A stretch of 64,000 nt of DNA, taken from contig CATQJL010000316.1 in the NCBI GenBank assembly GCA_958299035.1, positions 42,086,025-42,150,024 on the forward strand. Reading direction: 5' to 3'. Below the pieces are notes generated by a model that did not search any database, was not told the origin of the DNA, and saw only the letters and a list, made by a program, of their open reading frames with translations. Both the position numbers and the translations under genes were made by a program. Numbering within the stretch: position 1 is the stretch's first letter; each line of letters starts with the position of its first letter. Below are positions 20,846 to 31,720 of this stretch, piece by piece. The stretch comes from Cylicocyclus nassatus (lineage: Eukaryota > Nematoda > Chromadorea > Rhabditida > Strongylidae).

Positions 20846-21322
20846 TGCCTGCCACCCTTGTACACACCAGGGCTCATGCATGCGTTGGCTTGCATAAGGG
20901 CTATTGCTTTGAGACTGACCTGCCTTCGGCTCGTGCCGCAAATGCAAGCATTCACATAAGTTCCATACTGGCCCTCCATACATCATTCAACTGCCTGCAC
21001 TCGTGCCGAGCGGCTGTGTTTTTTGGACTTCGATATGGTCTCGCAGCACCGCATCACCCGGCCCAAAAAAGGAAAGGAAATGTCTCAGCCTCATGAGACA
21101 TTGACAGCTTCCGTGCCTTCCGCTGCTTCAGGGAGTGATGAAGAAGGTACGCTTCTCAGCAGTTTGCATGCGATTTTAGAGGGCAAGGCCCCAGAGGCCT
21201 TGCCGCTTCTGAATCAATTTTTAACTTTGGTCAAACAGTCTGCCGCCAGGGGCCTTTTCGATGATGAGAAGCGGGGTCACTCCGTCGTCATATTTGGGAT
21301 CCCTGAGCTTAATGATGCTATT
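20846..21322 (+). pseudogene. LINE ORF1 N-terminal fragment, inverted copy
   Basis: Encodes MVSQHRITRPKKGKEMSQPH, EALPLLNQFLTLVKQSAARG and GHSVVIFGIPELNDAI, as in 10599-11120. It is cut at 21322 by the start of the RTE sequence, which marks the end of arm B. Confidence 0.75.
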
Positions 21323-22457
21323 CGTCCCCAGGTGGCGGAAAGGGGGATAATCGCCGACCAAAAGCGACCCCGCGCCTTCTCAGATAAGCAAGCGGAGTCG
21401 GGGGACGGACTCCCTGCCCCCACTAAAAGCTTGCACTCTAATTTCCCGGGTAGGTGTGTGGAGAGGCGAGTTCGGAGTCGCCTCCAACAAAGAAGCTCCG
21501 ATCGTTCCTCGCGGGGGTTTTGAGCCCACTAAGCTATCCCTGCAAGTAAAGTGTTGTTCGACACAGTGATATTATGGAAAGCTCCTTTAATCTTGGAAGA
21601 GCCACTGATAAGGCAGCGCCGGTGGGGACAAGGTTTGAAAGGCGATCTAGGCTGCCGAAAACGAGACGGACTATGATGACGATCTGTACTTAGGCATCGG
21701 ACGCCTCTATCGAAGACCTCATGATGCAAGCAAGGAAGATCAAGTATGACGTCATCGGACTGACCGAGACAAGGAGGCACCACCCGCTGAACGCCACATT
21801 TGAGACAGGAGAAGAACTGTTCCTAGGAGCCCTACGAACTCGAGGAATTCTATATAGACTGTAGAAGTCTACAGAGAAGATCATACCTTCTACAAGATCA
21901 TCGTCGATGATTTCAACGCGAAGATCGGAACTAGAAGGTCGCCTGAGGAACTTCACATCGGAACCCATGGTTTACAGTGGAACGAACAAGGGGAGAGACT
22001 GACCGAGTTTATCATGACGACGAGGACTATCCATGGAAACTCACAGTTCCAAAAGCCCTCTTCCCGACGCTGGTCATGGGAATCGCCCGGTGGAGAGTAC
22101 CATAACGAGATTGACCACATCATCGTCAACAGAAGGTACTGCCTGACGGACGTTGCTGTTGTTCCGAAGTTCTACACGGGATCAGACCATCGTCTCCTAG
22201 CGCCAAATTCTACTTTCCGCGGAATGGAGAGAGAGCCGTCAAGTTCAGGAAACATCGTCCCTTGAGTACTACCAACCGGGATCAGGGCCCGGCACGCGTT
22301 GGTTTGGAGGTTTTTAGGAAACGAAGTCCCCCATGACTTCGCGAAAATTTAGGAAGTCCCTCTCGATGTGAAAATCAGTAGGGGAACCCTTATTCAACCA
22401 AAATAGCAACAAAAAAGCGAAAAAAGCGCATTTTGAGGTACGTAATATAATAAAAAA

Positions 22458-22597
22458 GCAAAAAGAAAACATTTCGATTAAATCGAAATGTTTTCTTTTT
22501 GCGAGCCTTTAATCGAGTTTAAAATGGTACTATACCCAATGGCAGAGCCTTTAATCAAGTCGATTAAAGGCTCTGCCATTGGGTATAGTACCATTTT
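22458..22597. repeat. two perfect short palindromes (templated insertion)
   Basis: 22458-22502 is a perfect 22+1+22 palindrome, and 22521-22597 is a perfect 36+5+36 inverted repeat. The right arm (about 36370-36445) has each sequence once only. About 80 bp here are therefore an inverted copy of adjacent sequence, the mark of polymerase template switching. Confidence 0.85.
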
Positions 22598-22668
22598 GAT
22601 GCTGGGAATGTCGAAAATCTCCCAGGCCAACCAAATCTGTAGCCTCAACAATCCTGCGATGCATTTTA

Positions 22669-23128
22669 GCACGACGAACATGTCAGGTTTCACGAGTTGA
22701 ACGTGTTCTTTCGCAAGCGCGCAAATTTCAAATGCAAGACTCAAACAAACAAATGGCTTGTTTACAGCGCACAAACAATCACATGGCTCCGAATTTGGGC
22801 TACGTTTATACAATATTACTCCAAATCAAAAAGGTCCAAAACTTAAATGAACTCTCCGATATTTATGCTCCGAACCAACCCAGTTGGTTTGGTAGTTGGT
22901 CTCGAAACCAACAAATCCGAAACGGATATTAGGACACATAAGTTTTGGGAACTTTTTACATAACATGATTTGGAGTAATATTGTATAAACGTAGCCCAAA
23001 TTCGGAGCCATGTGATTGTTTGTGCGCTGTAAACAAGCCATTTGTTTGTTTGAGTCTTGCATTTGAAATTTGCGCGCTTGCGAAAGAACACGTTCAACTC
23101 GTGAAACCTGACATGTTCGTCGTGCTTT
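22669..23128. mobile_element. nested MITE with about 158-bp inverted repeats
   Basis: AGCACGACGAACATGTCAGG on the left is repeated inverted at the right (CCTGACATGTTCGTCGTGCT), and the arms match for about 158 bp each. The right palindrome arm has only one of the two terminal repeats (about 35847-36160). The duplication at its ends is unclear. Confidence 0.65.
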
Positions 23129-24000
23129 TTTGGCGCTTCCTCCAGGACCTCATAAAAGCGATGTCCCCGTTGCTCTTGTCTCCTCCAAAAACGAAGTCCA
23201 GTTTGACTTCAAACCATCGGTGCCGGGCCCTGAACGGGATCTGTTTTCTTCGATATCCGGCTCATGGCGAGATACCGTGATGGACAACATCGACGAAGAA
23301 TACGAACAGTTCGTACAACATCTCCACGATTGTGCCAATGAAGCTCAGAGTCTAAGAAATACGAGAAGGCGTCTCACCACGGATACTTTGGAGCTGACAC
23401 GCCAACGTGGATGCGCACGAGCCACAGGCAACTACCGACTGACGTCCGAGCTTGCAAAGCAATGCAGAGAAGCTATAAAAGAAGACTTCAAGGAGAGAAG
23501 AGTAGCAGAGATGGTTGACGCCGCGGAGGCTGGAAGAAGTATACGCAACGGCCGCCGAAGATTCGTCAACTTCAAGACAAAGATGACCGCACTTCGTCGT
23601 CCTGAAGGATCCATAACTGCTTCCCGAAGATTAATGGAGAAGGTCATCCACGACTTCTACTCGGATCTCTTTGCGAGCCAGGTCCACCTTCCACCATGCC
23701 ATCTCAAGGAGGACGAGTATGTCGCACCGCCTGTTCTTCCTTCCGAAGTTCGTCATGCTATCATGTCGATGAAGAACCATACAGCACCCGGTCCCGACAG
23801 GATTAAGCCAGAACATCTTAAGAATCTTTCGCCAGTTCTCATCAAGACTTTGGCAAGGCTCTTCACGCGGTACCTGACGGAAGGCAAGGTTGCAAGACAT
23901 TGTAAGACCAGCAAAACCGTGTTGCTGTACAAGAAGGGAGATTCCTGCGACATCGGCAATTATCGCCCTATCTGCTTGTTGTCTGTGGTCTACAAACTCT

Positions 24001-25300
24001 TTATTTATTTATTTATTTATTTTGTACGCCAGGAGGTGCGCTTCAATACAACAATCAGATCAGAACAGGGTGTAAAACGACAAATCAATAGAAAACATGA
24101 AAAGAAAGAAAAAAACCAACAAAGGAACAATCGTATTGAAATGAATAAGTCATCCAGATCTTGTCTAACCTACTTTGCACTCTCTGGAGGAAAGAGATAC
24201 ATAAAAGAAACGTTGATCAGCTCATTCCCTCTTCGCCCGTCAGCCCGATCAAGCATCCCAAACCGTGGGGACAAAGCGGAGACCCGGCGATCGGCTACAC
24301 TGGCCGCCCCCGCTAGGTAAGCCAAAACGGGTGTACTGGCAGGGGGCTGCCATTACCGCCGCTCACCGAAACCCCCGCCCCTCCCCACGAACCCGCAATG
24401 ACAGACCGGAGTGGCGGAAGAAGACAACACAACGCCCCAGATACTAGTATTACCGCCAGTATAGTGCAACGGCCAGAAACAACCCGAAACAAAAAACTTC
24501 AGAGAACCTGACTGGAGGTACTAGAGGAGGTAATAAAAAGTGAGAAAAGCTATCTGACGCAAGGTACTCCCGGAGTTGAGAAGCTCTGGAAAGACACGGG
24601 AGAGCTAGGAAAACATACAAAAGGTAGCATGTGCCCGTTACTGCAGTGCAGGGAAGATACAGTTAAAACAAGAAGCGAGTGATAAAAAAGACAAGAACAG
24701 CAACAAATGAATTCATTCCACGTCACGTATGCCTAGCACTTGTAGAATGTCCATTTTTTGGATGGCAATTTTGAAGTGTGCTGAATTTTTAAGGCATGAA
24801 AGAGTAGTAGGCAAACGTTCCAGCTATTTGGCGACTCTGAAAAAGAAGGAACTCGTACACCTCAGACGATTTGCGCTCGGTAGCTTGAGTCGAAAGGCAA
24901 AACCGCCATGCCATCCGTACACCGGACGAAACGCCCAATAGCTTGAGGGCTTTAAACGAAGTTCCCCTTTGAGAATCTTATAGGCTAAAATCAAGTCAGC
25001 TTCTACCTTTCTGTAAAAAAGACTCTTGAGGTTCAACTCGCGCAGGCGAACTTTATATGGGGATAGACCCTGCGGATAGCTTGGGTACGGAAAGTCTCGG
25101 TAGTAGAGTACTCTGGTAAACATCCTCTGCACACTTTCAATTTTGTTAATATCCTTGGAGCGATAAGGACTCCATACAGGGCCGCAGTATTCAATCAGTG
25201 GCAAGACGAACATTTTGAAAAGTTTGATCCAAAGAAAAGGATCAGAACTCAAAACATTTCTAAAAAGACAGTGCAAAACCCTCAAGCCCTTGGCCGCCAC
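24001..25300 (-). mobile_element. LINE 3' fragment (CR1/Jockey-like)
   Basis: Minus strand. The 3' tail of (TAAA)n lies at 24001-24022. The ORF2 end (24824-25300) encodes KMFVLPLIEYCGPVWSPYRS, then DINKIESVQRM and SLFYRKVEADLILAYKILKG; beyond a stop comes DILQVLGI. Same family as the LINE at 6073-11120. About 0.8 kb of 3' sequence (24022-24820) has no recognised coding. It is truncated at its 5' side. Confidence 0.8.
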
Positions 25301-27035
25301 CGCGTCAATATGGCTCTCAAAGTTCGTCGAAGCTTCGTCAACTTCAAGAAAAAGATGACCGCACTTCGTCGCCCTGACGGATCTATAACTGCTTCCCGAA
25401 GATCGAGGAGAAGGTCATCCACGACTTCTACTCGGATCTCTTTGCGAGCCGCGTCCACCTTCCACCATGCCATCTCAAGGAAGACGAGTATGTCGCACCA
25501 TCTGTTCTTCCTTCCGAAGTTCATCATGCTATCATGTCGATGAAGAACCGTACAGCACCCGGTCCCGACAGGATTAAGCCAGAACATCTTAAGAATCTTT
25601 CGCCAATTCTCATCAAGACTTTGGCAAGGCTCTTTACGCGGTACCTGACGGAAGGTAAGGTCGCAAGACATTGGAAGACCTGCAAAACCGTGTTGCTGTA
25701 CAAGAAGGGGGATCCCTGCGACATCGGCAATTATCGCCCTATCTGCTTGTTGTCTGTAGTCTACAAACTCTTTACGCGAGTTATTCTCAACAGGATCGGA
25801 AGAGAGTTAGACGAAGGACAACCATGCGAGCAAGCTGGGTTTTGAAGAGGATTCAGCACGATAGACCACATACACACGGTGTCAAGGCTCATTGAAGTGT
25901 CACGAGAATATAAGATGCCGCTCTGTCTCATCTTCATCGACTTGAAAAAAGCCTTGGACTCGGTTGAGACTGAAGCCGTCCTCGATGCCTTGAGCAATCA
26001 AGGTATTTCGACTCATCACATCAAGATAATTCGTGAGCTGTATAACGACTTCACAACCACCATAACACCATTCTACAAGGACATCATCATCGACGTGAAG
26101 AGAGGCGTGCGACAAGGCGATACTATATCGACGAAACTATTCAGTGCCGCTCTGGAGACGTCATGCGTAAGCTGGAATAGGACAACCCACATTCGCTTTG
26201 CTGATAACATCGTATTGATAACACCAAGCATCACGCAGGCGGAACAAATGCTGGCCCAGTTTGACGAAATGTGTGGAAAGATCGGTCTACGGCTGAATCT
26301 AACGAAGACGATGTTCATGAGGAACGGAAGAGTGCCTGATGCTCCTTTCATGCTTAACGGGACGAACATCACCGAATGCTCAAGCTACACCTACCTAGGT
26401 CGTGAGCTCAATATGATGAACGATTTACCTCCGGAACTGAGCAGGAGGAAACGTGCAGCATGGGGAGCATATAAGACAATTGAGGACGTAGTGAAGAAGA
26501 CCAAGAACATCCGGCTCCGCGCCCACCTTTTCAACTCGACGGTTCTTCCTGCTTTGATGTACGCTTCATGGACAATAAGAAAGCAGGATGAACATGCGGT
26601 TAGCGTCATCGAACGAGCTGTTGAGAGAGTGATGCTAGGAGTGAATCGACTCACGCAAGTAAGGCAAGGATTACGAAGTTCTACCCTACGTTAACGATCG
26701 AAGATCAGGGACGCTGCCGCGTACGCCAAGCAGAACAAGATAAGACGGGCCGGGCACGTAATGCGTTTCGACGACAAAAGGGGGACGAGAGCTGGCTGTA
26801 ACAAATTGGATACCACTGGACGTCAAACGCGAACGAGGAAGACCGCCGACGCGATGGTCAGATATGTTCACGAAGTCCTTTAATGAAGTCCTTCAGAGCG
26901 TTCCACGTGTTCCTGGTGCGTTACGTAAACACTGGTCAACAATCGCCCGAGACAGGGACGAATGGAGGCATCACTGATACCCGCTCGTGCAACACGATGA
27001 TCAATGGGGATACAGGTGATACAGGTGATGTTGCG
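25301..27035 (+). mobile_element. RTE element, copy B (RT core to 3' end)
   Basis: Begins in the RT N-terminus and overlaps about 440 bp of copy A at roughly 94% identity, so it is a separate or duplicated copy. It contains APGPDRIKPEHLKNL, a frame slip after PCEQAGF, FIDLKKALDSVETEAVLDAL, RGVRQGDTIS and IRFADNIVLIT: the catalytic box is FADN instead of FADD. The C-terminal region runs to about 26960 and the 3' end has a short ACAGGTGAT tandem. It is inactive by these changes. Confidence 0.85.
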
Positions 27036-27847
27036 TCATCATGTGAACAAGTTGAATGGTGAGGATTTTTTGTGTTTGGCTGTAATATATGACAGAAAAT
27101 CTTTATAGAAAGATAGTTGAGTAGGCAAAAAATTCGAATAGAAAAGAAGTTTCGCACTGCTTGTTCGCGCCCACTATTTGATTTTAGGAATAGAGATATT
27201 TTCCACAAATTTCTTTAAACCGAGGATAGCTAGTCTGTGCTTTAGCTGAAACGGCCGAAAAATTTCGTCGAATCGAACGAATATCGAACAATCGACTTTT
27301 GGAAAATATTTGAATTCGAATTCGAAGATTTGAATAATGCTACATTTTAAAATTCGAATGAATGAATATTCGAATAAAATTAAAATTAAATTAAATAATA
27401 ATTTGACTATTCGAATATTCGAATTAGTTGTACCTGTCCAAATATTCAACTTCAATTAATTTGAATAATCTAGTGGCTCAAACACTGCTGATCTTTTCTT
27501 TGTTGCAGTTTTCTGCAAAAATCAAACCGCTATATTTGGTCTAGATTCGTAGCTGATAATATGTGTAGCAAGTGGTAAGGATGACTGAATTATTGTCGCT
27601 TAGTCACTTTCCACCTAGAAAACAGAACAATTTTACCCAAACATGTACTTCAAGGTGTTCACTGTCCTTTGAACGCTCTAAGCCTTACTTAATAACCGTT
27701 TCAAGTCCTCATTTATTCTTCCTCACAGAAGTTCTTCCCCGAAGCAACACGGACCTTTTCCTCATAGCCACATATTCAGCATGATAAACCTTTTGGGATA
27801 GATGGTTGTTCGTAATTTATTCCTGATAAGCATTGCATGAGTTCTAA
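27036..27847. other. non-coding arm segment with ATTCGA tract
   Basis: No gene is recognised. An ATTCGA/AT-rich tract occupies about 27250-27450. The mirror copy is 31133-31945. Confidence 0.5.
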
Positions 27848-28498
27848 CAAGGGAAGGATACTTGGTTGAAGTAGCGTTTTTATATGAAATGGCACTGTTT
27901 CATAGAGCATGGAAAGCCGTTTCCAAACCTGTTTTCGATACCTGCAAAGCTCTTTTGGAAGCAGAGATAGGGGAATTTGCAGTAAAAATTCAAGGGCTTG
28001 GTTAAGGCTCTCGCTAGAGTGCCAAAGCCATGCCAGCGCTACGCCAGCGCCGAGCTAACGTTTCGATCGATACACGTGTATTTCGTTGGGGCGGAGTCCT
28101 GGCTGAGAACTAGGTCAGTTAGTCTCGCTCCAACGAAATACACGTGTATCGATCGAAACGCTAGCTCGGCGCTGGCGTAGCGCTGGCATGGCTTCGGCAC
28201 TCTGACGGGAGCCTAAGGTAAGAACAGTGAGGTCTCTTTGGGTGTAAGGAGTAATGATTAGCATTTACCAGACTGAAAATCAATTGCATAAAGCGCCCTG
28301 GCAGTAATCATGACCCCAAATCGAGCTCACAGACTACAGTTCGGAAAGATTTTATTGTAGCCACGATTCTAGGTTTTTCTCTAAAAAACGTAACCCTCCA
28401 AGAAGCGCTTTGCAGACATACTAAAGGCAGATTCGAAATTAGCGTATCATGCTCTATAAGATAGTATATATTTCATTCGGCCAAGTATTCTTCCCTTG
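27848..28498. mobile_element. foldback MITE, TAA duplication (left arm)
   Basis: TAA-CAAGGGAAGGATACTTGG at the left and CCAAGTATTCTTCCCTTG-TAA at the right. The long inverted arms include the GCAAAGC / GCTTTGC region. Same terminus family as 9185, 48964 and 58036. It carries a second foldback element at 28003-28216. The mirror copy is 30482-31132. Confidence 0.8.
28003..28216. mobile_element. small nested foldback element
   Basis: About 85-bp arms: CCATGCCAGCGCTACGCCAG and its reverse complement CTGGCGTAGCGCTGGCATGG, continuing through TCGATCGATACACGTGTATT. The loop is about 40 bp. The mirror copy is at about 30772-30985. Confidence 0.75.
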
Positions 28499-28616
28499 TA
28501 AGACTAGCACTGCGAGAGCACGAGAAAGGTCTGTGTAATAAAATTAGAACCTCTGCAGCAGAGGTGACGCACTGTTGTCTACATAGTGCTTTTGTGCGCA
28601 TCTAGATCCAGAAAAA

Positions 28617-28642
28617 AAGCAGTGGTATCAACGCAGAGTACT
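28617..28642 (+). other. complete amplification adapter embedded in sequence (artefact)
   Basis: A full 26-nt SMART-type oligo (AAGCAGTGGTATCAACGCAG, then AGTACT) sits between CCAGAAAA and TAGCTGC. The mirror position in the right arm (about 30338-30363) has ordinary sequence of similar length. The assembled left arm was therefore joined through an untrimmed adapter. Confidence 0.97.
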
Positions 28643-29121
28643 TAGCTGCTAATCTAATACTTGTCGGATGTTATCAACCGCTGAGTTTCACAGTTTCTTC
28701 TGTAAGGCCGAGTTTTCACAAAGTTGTTCTAGCTGCATTTCCTGTTGTGCTTTTGTTGTAAGGAATCTTCAACATCTTATACTCAAATTCAAAATAAATA
28801 TTGTTCAACCTACTTATTCCTCTACGAACTTTGCAACATTTTAATACTAGTTTTTTTTACTCCTCCTGACTATAAAGGCAGCCGATTTGAATATGGTGGC
28901 TGACATAAACGCTGCCGCCATAAGTCAAGCGGCTCAGGTCCTCGCAACCGCATCGCTCTGGCCTTGCGCTGGTTAACGTATCTTTCAAGTATTTTGAAAT
29001 GCGGGTGGTAATAAGGTTGGTAAGGCAAGTGGAGATCTCTAGATGAAGCAATAAATGTTGCCAATATGTGCTGCTTCAAAGGATCGCTGATCCTTCATAT
29101 GCCTATGCAAGCTGTTTGAGG
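28643..29121. other. innermost part of left palindrome arm
   Basis: Unassigned. The minus-strand reading RDLHLPYQPYYHPHFKILER, with YVNQRKARA next, is open for 69 codons and is conserved in the mirror arm on + (29909-30118), but this is expected from the duplication and I recognise no family. Confidence 0.4.
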
Positions 29122-29866
29122 CGCTCGCAAAGAAGCCGGTGGGAAATTTGTGGTCGGCCTGGAAAACTGCGAGCATTTTCGTCAGGATGGACATCGACAT
29201 GACCTTAGAAATCAAATGGAAGGACGGAGCAGTCTGCATGGACCCGGAGGGACTAGGAAACTTCTATGATTGGCATACAAGAGCTGTATCGATTGAACCG
29301 AGTAAAGAGGCAAGAGGCACGAGAGGATCGACAACTACGAATTCGACAGATTCTACAACGCGGCATTCGGAAGAGCCAACGCTGAGCTCGAAGGCGAGGA
29401 GAAAGGACACACACCCATGAAGGAAGGAGGAACGGCATTTGCGGCACCGCTATGTGCAACTCTGCTGGAAAGGGAGGGACCCAAACGGGACACACGCACA
29501 AGAGTTGTGGCAACATTCTAACAGCTCAGTGAGGTCCTGCAGGAATGGAAAGAACACAAGACATGGGTACTAGTATGGATGGCGATGAAGAGTGACATAT
29601 GCGCAGTAATGGAGACGTGTATGTAGCAATTTAAAGAGGGCGGAAAAGTAGTGACGGTTTGGCAAAATATTATACTTACTGAAGCAGGTACCCCAAAAAG
29701 ATGCCTCTTTTAACACAGCTTAGACGCTCCGGTGGCATGTGCAAAGTTGTCGTACGAAGTTGCAGAAGTCTGTGCAGAAAGTGAGGTGCGATATCATGCG
29801 CAAATAACTCCAAGCTCTAAATTGATAGAAGGCACCGTCATTAAGCGCCACTTTAGTGCCACTGGT
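29122..29866 (+). other. palindrome spacer with a coding-like fragment
   Basis: The only part of the palindrome without a partner. From about 29272 a + frame reads QELYRLNRVKRQEARERIDN, then YEFDRFYNAAFGRANAELEG and GTAFAAPLCATLLEREGPKR, ending at a stop near 29520; a shifted frame continues LQEWKEHKTWVLVWMAMKSD. The composition suggests a decayed Gag-like or host protein, but I recognise no family. Confidence 0.4.
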
Positions 29867-30481
29867 CCTCAAACAGCTTGCATAGGCATATGAAGGATCA
29901 GCGCTCCTTTGAAGCAGCACATATTGGCAACATTTATTGCTTCATCTAGAGATCTCCACTTGCCTTACCAACCTTATTACCACCCGCATTTCAAAATACT
30001 TGAAAGATACGTTAACCAGCGCAAGGCCAGAGCGAGGCGGTTGCGAGGACCTGAGCCGCTTGACTTATGGCGGCAGCGTTTATGTCAGCCACCATATTCA
30101 AATCGGGTACCTTTATAGTCAGGGGGAGTAAAAAAAACTAGTATTAAAATGTTGCAAAGTTCGTAGAGGAATAAGTAGGTTAAACAATATTTATTTTGAA
30201 TTTGAGTATAAGATGTTGAAGCAACAAAAGCACAACAGGAAATGCAGCTAAAACAACTTTGTGAAAACTCGGCCTTACAAAAGAAACTGTGAAACTCAGC
30301 GGTTGATAACATCCGACAAGTATTAGATTAGCAGCTAATATACAGATATTCCCATAACTTTTCTTTTTCTGGATCTAGATGCGCACAAAAGCACTATGTA
30401 GACAACAGTGCGTCACCTCTGCTGCAGAGGTTCTAATTTTATTACACAGACCTTTCTCGTGCTCTCGCAGTGCTAGTCTTA

Positions 30482-31132
30482 CAAGGGAAGAATACTTGGC
30501 CGAATGAAATATATACTATCTTATCGAGCATGATACGCTAATTTCGAATCTGCCTTTAGTATGTCTGCAAAGCGCTTCTTGGAGGGTTACGTTTTTTAGA
30601 GAAAAACCTAGAATCGTGGCTACAATAAAATCTTTCCGAACTGTAGTCTGTGAGCTCGATTTGGGGTCATGATTACTGCCAGGGCGCTTTATGCAATTGA
30701 TTTTCAGTCTGGTAAATGCTAATCATTACTCCTTACACCCAAAGAGACCTCACTGTTCTTACCTTAGGCTCCCGTCAGAGTGCCGAAGCCATGCCAGCGC
30801 TACGCCAGCGCCGAGCTAGCGTTTCGATCGATACACGTGTATTTCGTTGGAGCGAGACTAACTGACCTAGTTCTCAGCCAGGACTCCGCCCCAACGAAAT
30901 ACACGTGTATCGATCGAAACGTTAGCTCGGCGCTGGCGTAGCGCTGGCATGGCTTTGGCACTCTAGCGAGAGCCTTAACCAAGCCCTTGAATTTTTACTG
31001 CAAATTCCCCTATCTCTGCTTCCAAAAGAGCTTTGCAGGTATCGAAAACAGGTTTGGAAACGGCTTTCCATGCTCTATGAAACAGTGCCATTTCATATAA
31101 AAACGCTACTTCAACCAAGTATCCTTCCCTTG
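30482..31132. mobile_element. foldback MITE, TTA duplication (right arm)
   Basis: Mirror of 27848-28498, flanked by TTA at 30479-30481 and 31133-31135, with the nested foldback at about 30772-30985. Confidence 0.8.
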
Positions 31133-31529
31133 TTAGAACTCATGCAATGCTTATCAGGAATAAATTACGAACAACCATCTATCCCAAAAGGTTTATCATG
31201 CTGAATATGTGGCTATGAGGAAAAGGTCCGTGTTGCTTCGGGGAAGAACTTCTGTGAGGAAGAATAAATGAGGACTTGAAACGGTTATTAAGTAAGGCTT
31301 AGAGCGTTCAAAGGACAGTGAACACCTTGAAGTACATGTTTGGGTAAAATTGTTCTGTTTTCTAGGTGGAAAGTGACTAAGCGACAATAATTCAGTCATC
31401 CTTACCACTTGCTACGCATATTATCAGCTACGAATCTAGACCAAATATAGCGGTTTGATTTTTGCAGAAAACTGCAACAAAGAAAAGATCAGCAGTGTTT
31501 GAGCCACTAGATTATTCAAATTAATTGAA

Positions 31530-31720
31530 GTTGAATATTTGGACAGGTACAACTAATTCGAATATTCGAATAGTCAAATTATTATTTAATTTAATTTTAA
31601 TTTTATTCGAATATTCATTCATTCGAATTTTAAAATGTAGCATTATTCAAATCTTCGAATTCGAATTCAAATATTTTCCAAAAGTCGATTGTTCGATATT
31701 CGTTCGTTCGACGAAATTTT
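31530..31720. repeat. ATTCGA-rich tract (right arm)
   Basis: Mirror of the tract at 27250-27450, differing by a small change near 31705 (CGTTCGTTCGACG against CGTTCGATTCGACG). Confidence 0.55.

Larger units (their letters stand above)
17456..21322 (-). repeat. arm B of the 3.87-kb inverted repeat (partner 10647-14518)
   Basis: Reverse complement of arm A, about 99% identical by eye, including the same MITE in pol and the LINE/gypsy junction. It ends at 21322 inside LINE ORF1 (FGIPELNDAI), where the RTE element begins. Confidence 0.85.
22283..23232. mobile_element. hAT-like non-autonomous element in RTE (left arm)
   Basis: Ends CAGGGCCCGGCAC and GTGCCGGGCCCTG are perfect inverted 13-mers. 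The flanks ACCGGGAT and AACGGGAT are an 8-bp duplication with one mismatch. CAG-start termini plus 8 bp indicate the hAT superfamily. The interior contains a nested inverted repeat (22669-23128) and two perfect short palindromes. The partner in the right arm is 869 bp instead of 950 bp. No transposase. Confidence 0.85.
21323..24000 (+). mobile_element. RTE-type non-LTR retrotransposon, copy A (5' part)
   Basis: Starts at CGTCCCCAGGTGGCGG and encodes an endonuclease (ARKIKYDVIGLTETRRHH at about 21730-21785, NEIDHIIVNRRYC at about 22108, YTGSDHRLL at about 22173). After the hAT insertion it encodes the RT N-terminus (DTVMDNIDEEYEQFVQHLHD, APGPDRIKPEHLKNL, GNYRPICLLSVVYKLF to 24003). These are the signatures of nematode RTE elements. 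In this arm a small loss removed the YNARTL motif still present in the right arm. It ends where the (TTTA)n tail of a minus-strand LINE begins. Confidence 0.85.
21323..29121 (+). repeat. left arm of a 16.4-kb palindrome
   Basis: Reverse complement of 29867-37732. Identity is very high from about 23200 inward to 29121 (long encoded segments of 396, 271 and 158 residues are the same in both arms). The outer part (21323-23130) differs from its partner by losses of about 17 bp (near 21690) and about 165 bp (near 21830), a templated insertion near 22480-22560 and a different hAT interior. Confidence 0.9.

Noticed and set aside
25879..26694. A 271-codon frame as a host reverse transcriptase gene
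   Set aside because: It is the RT core of a dead RTE element (FADN box, frame slip upstream), duplicated in the palindrome.
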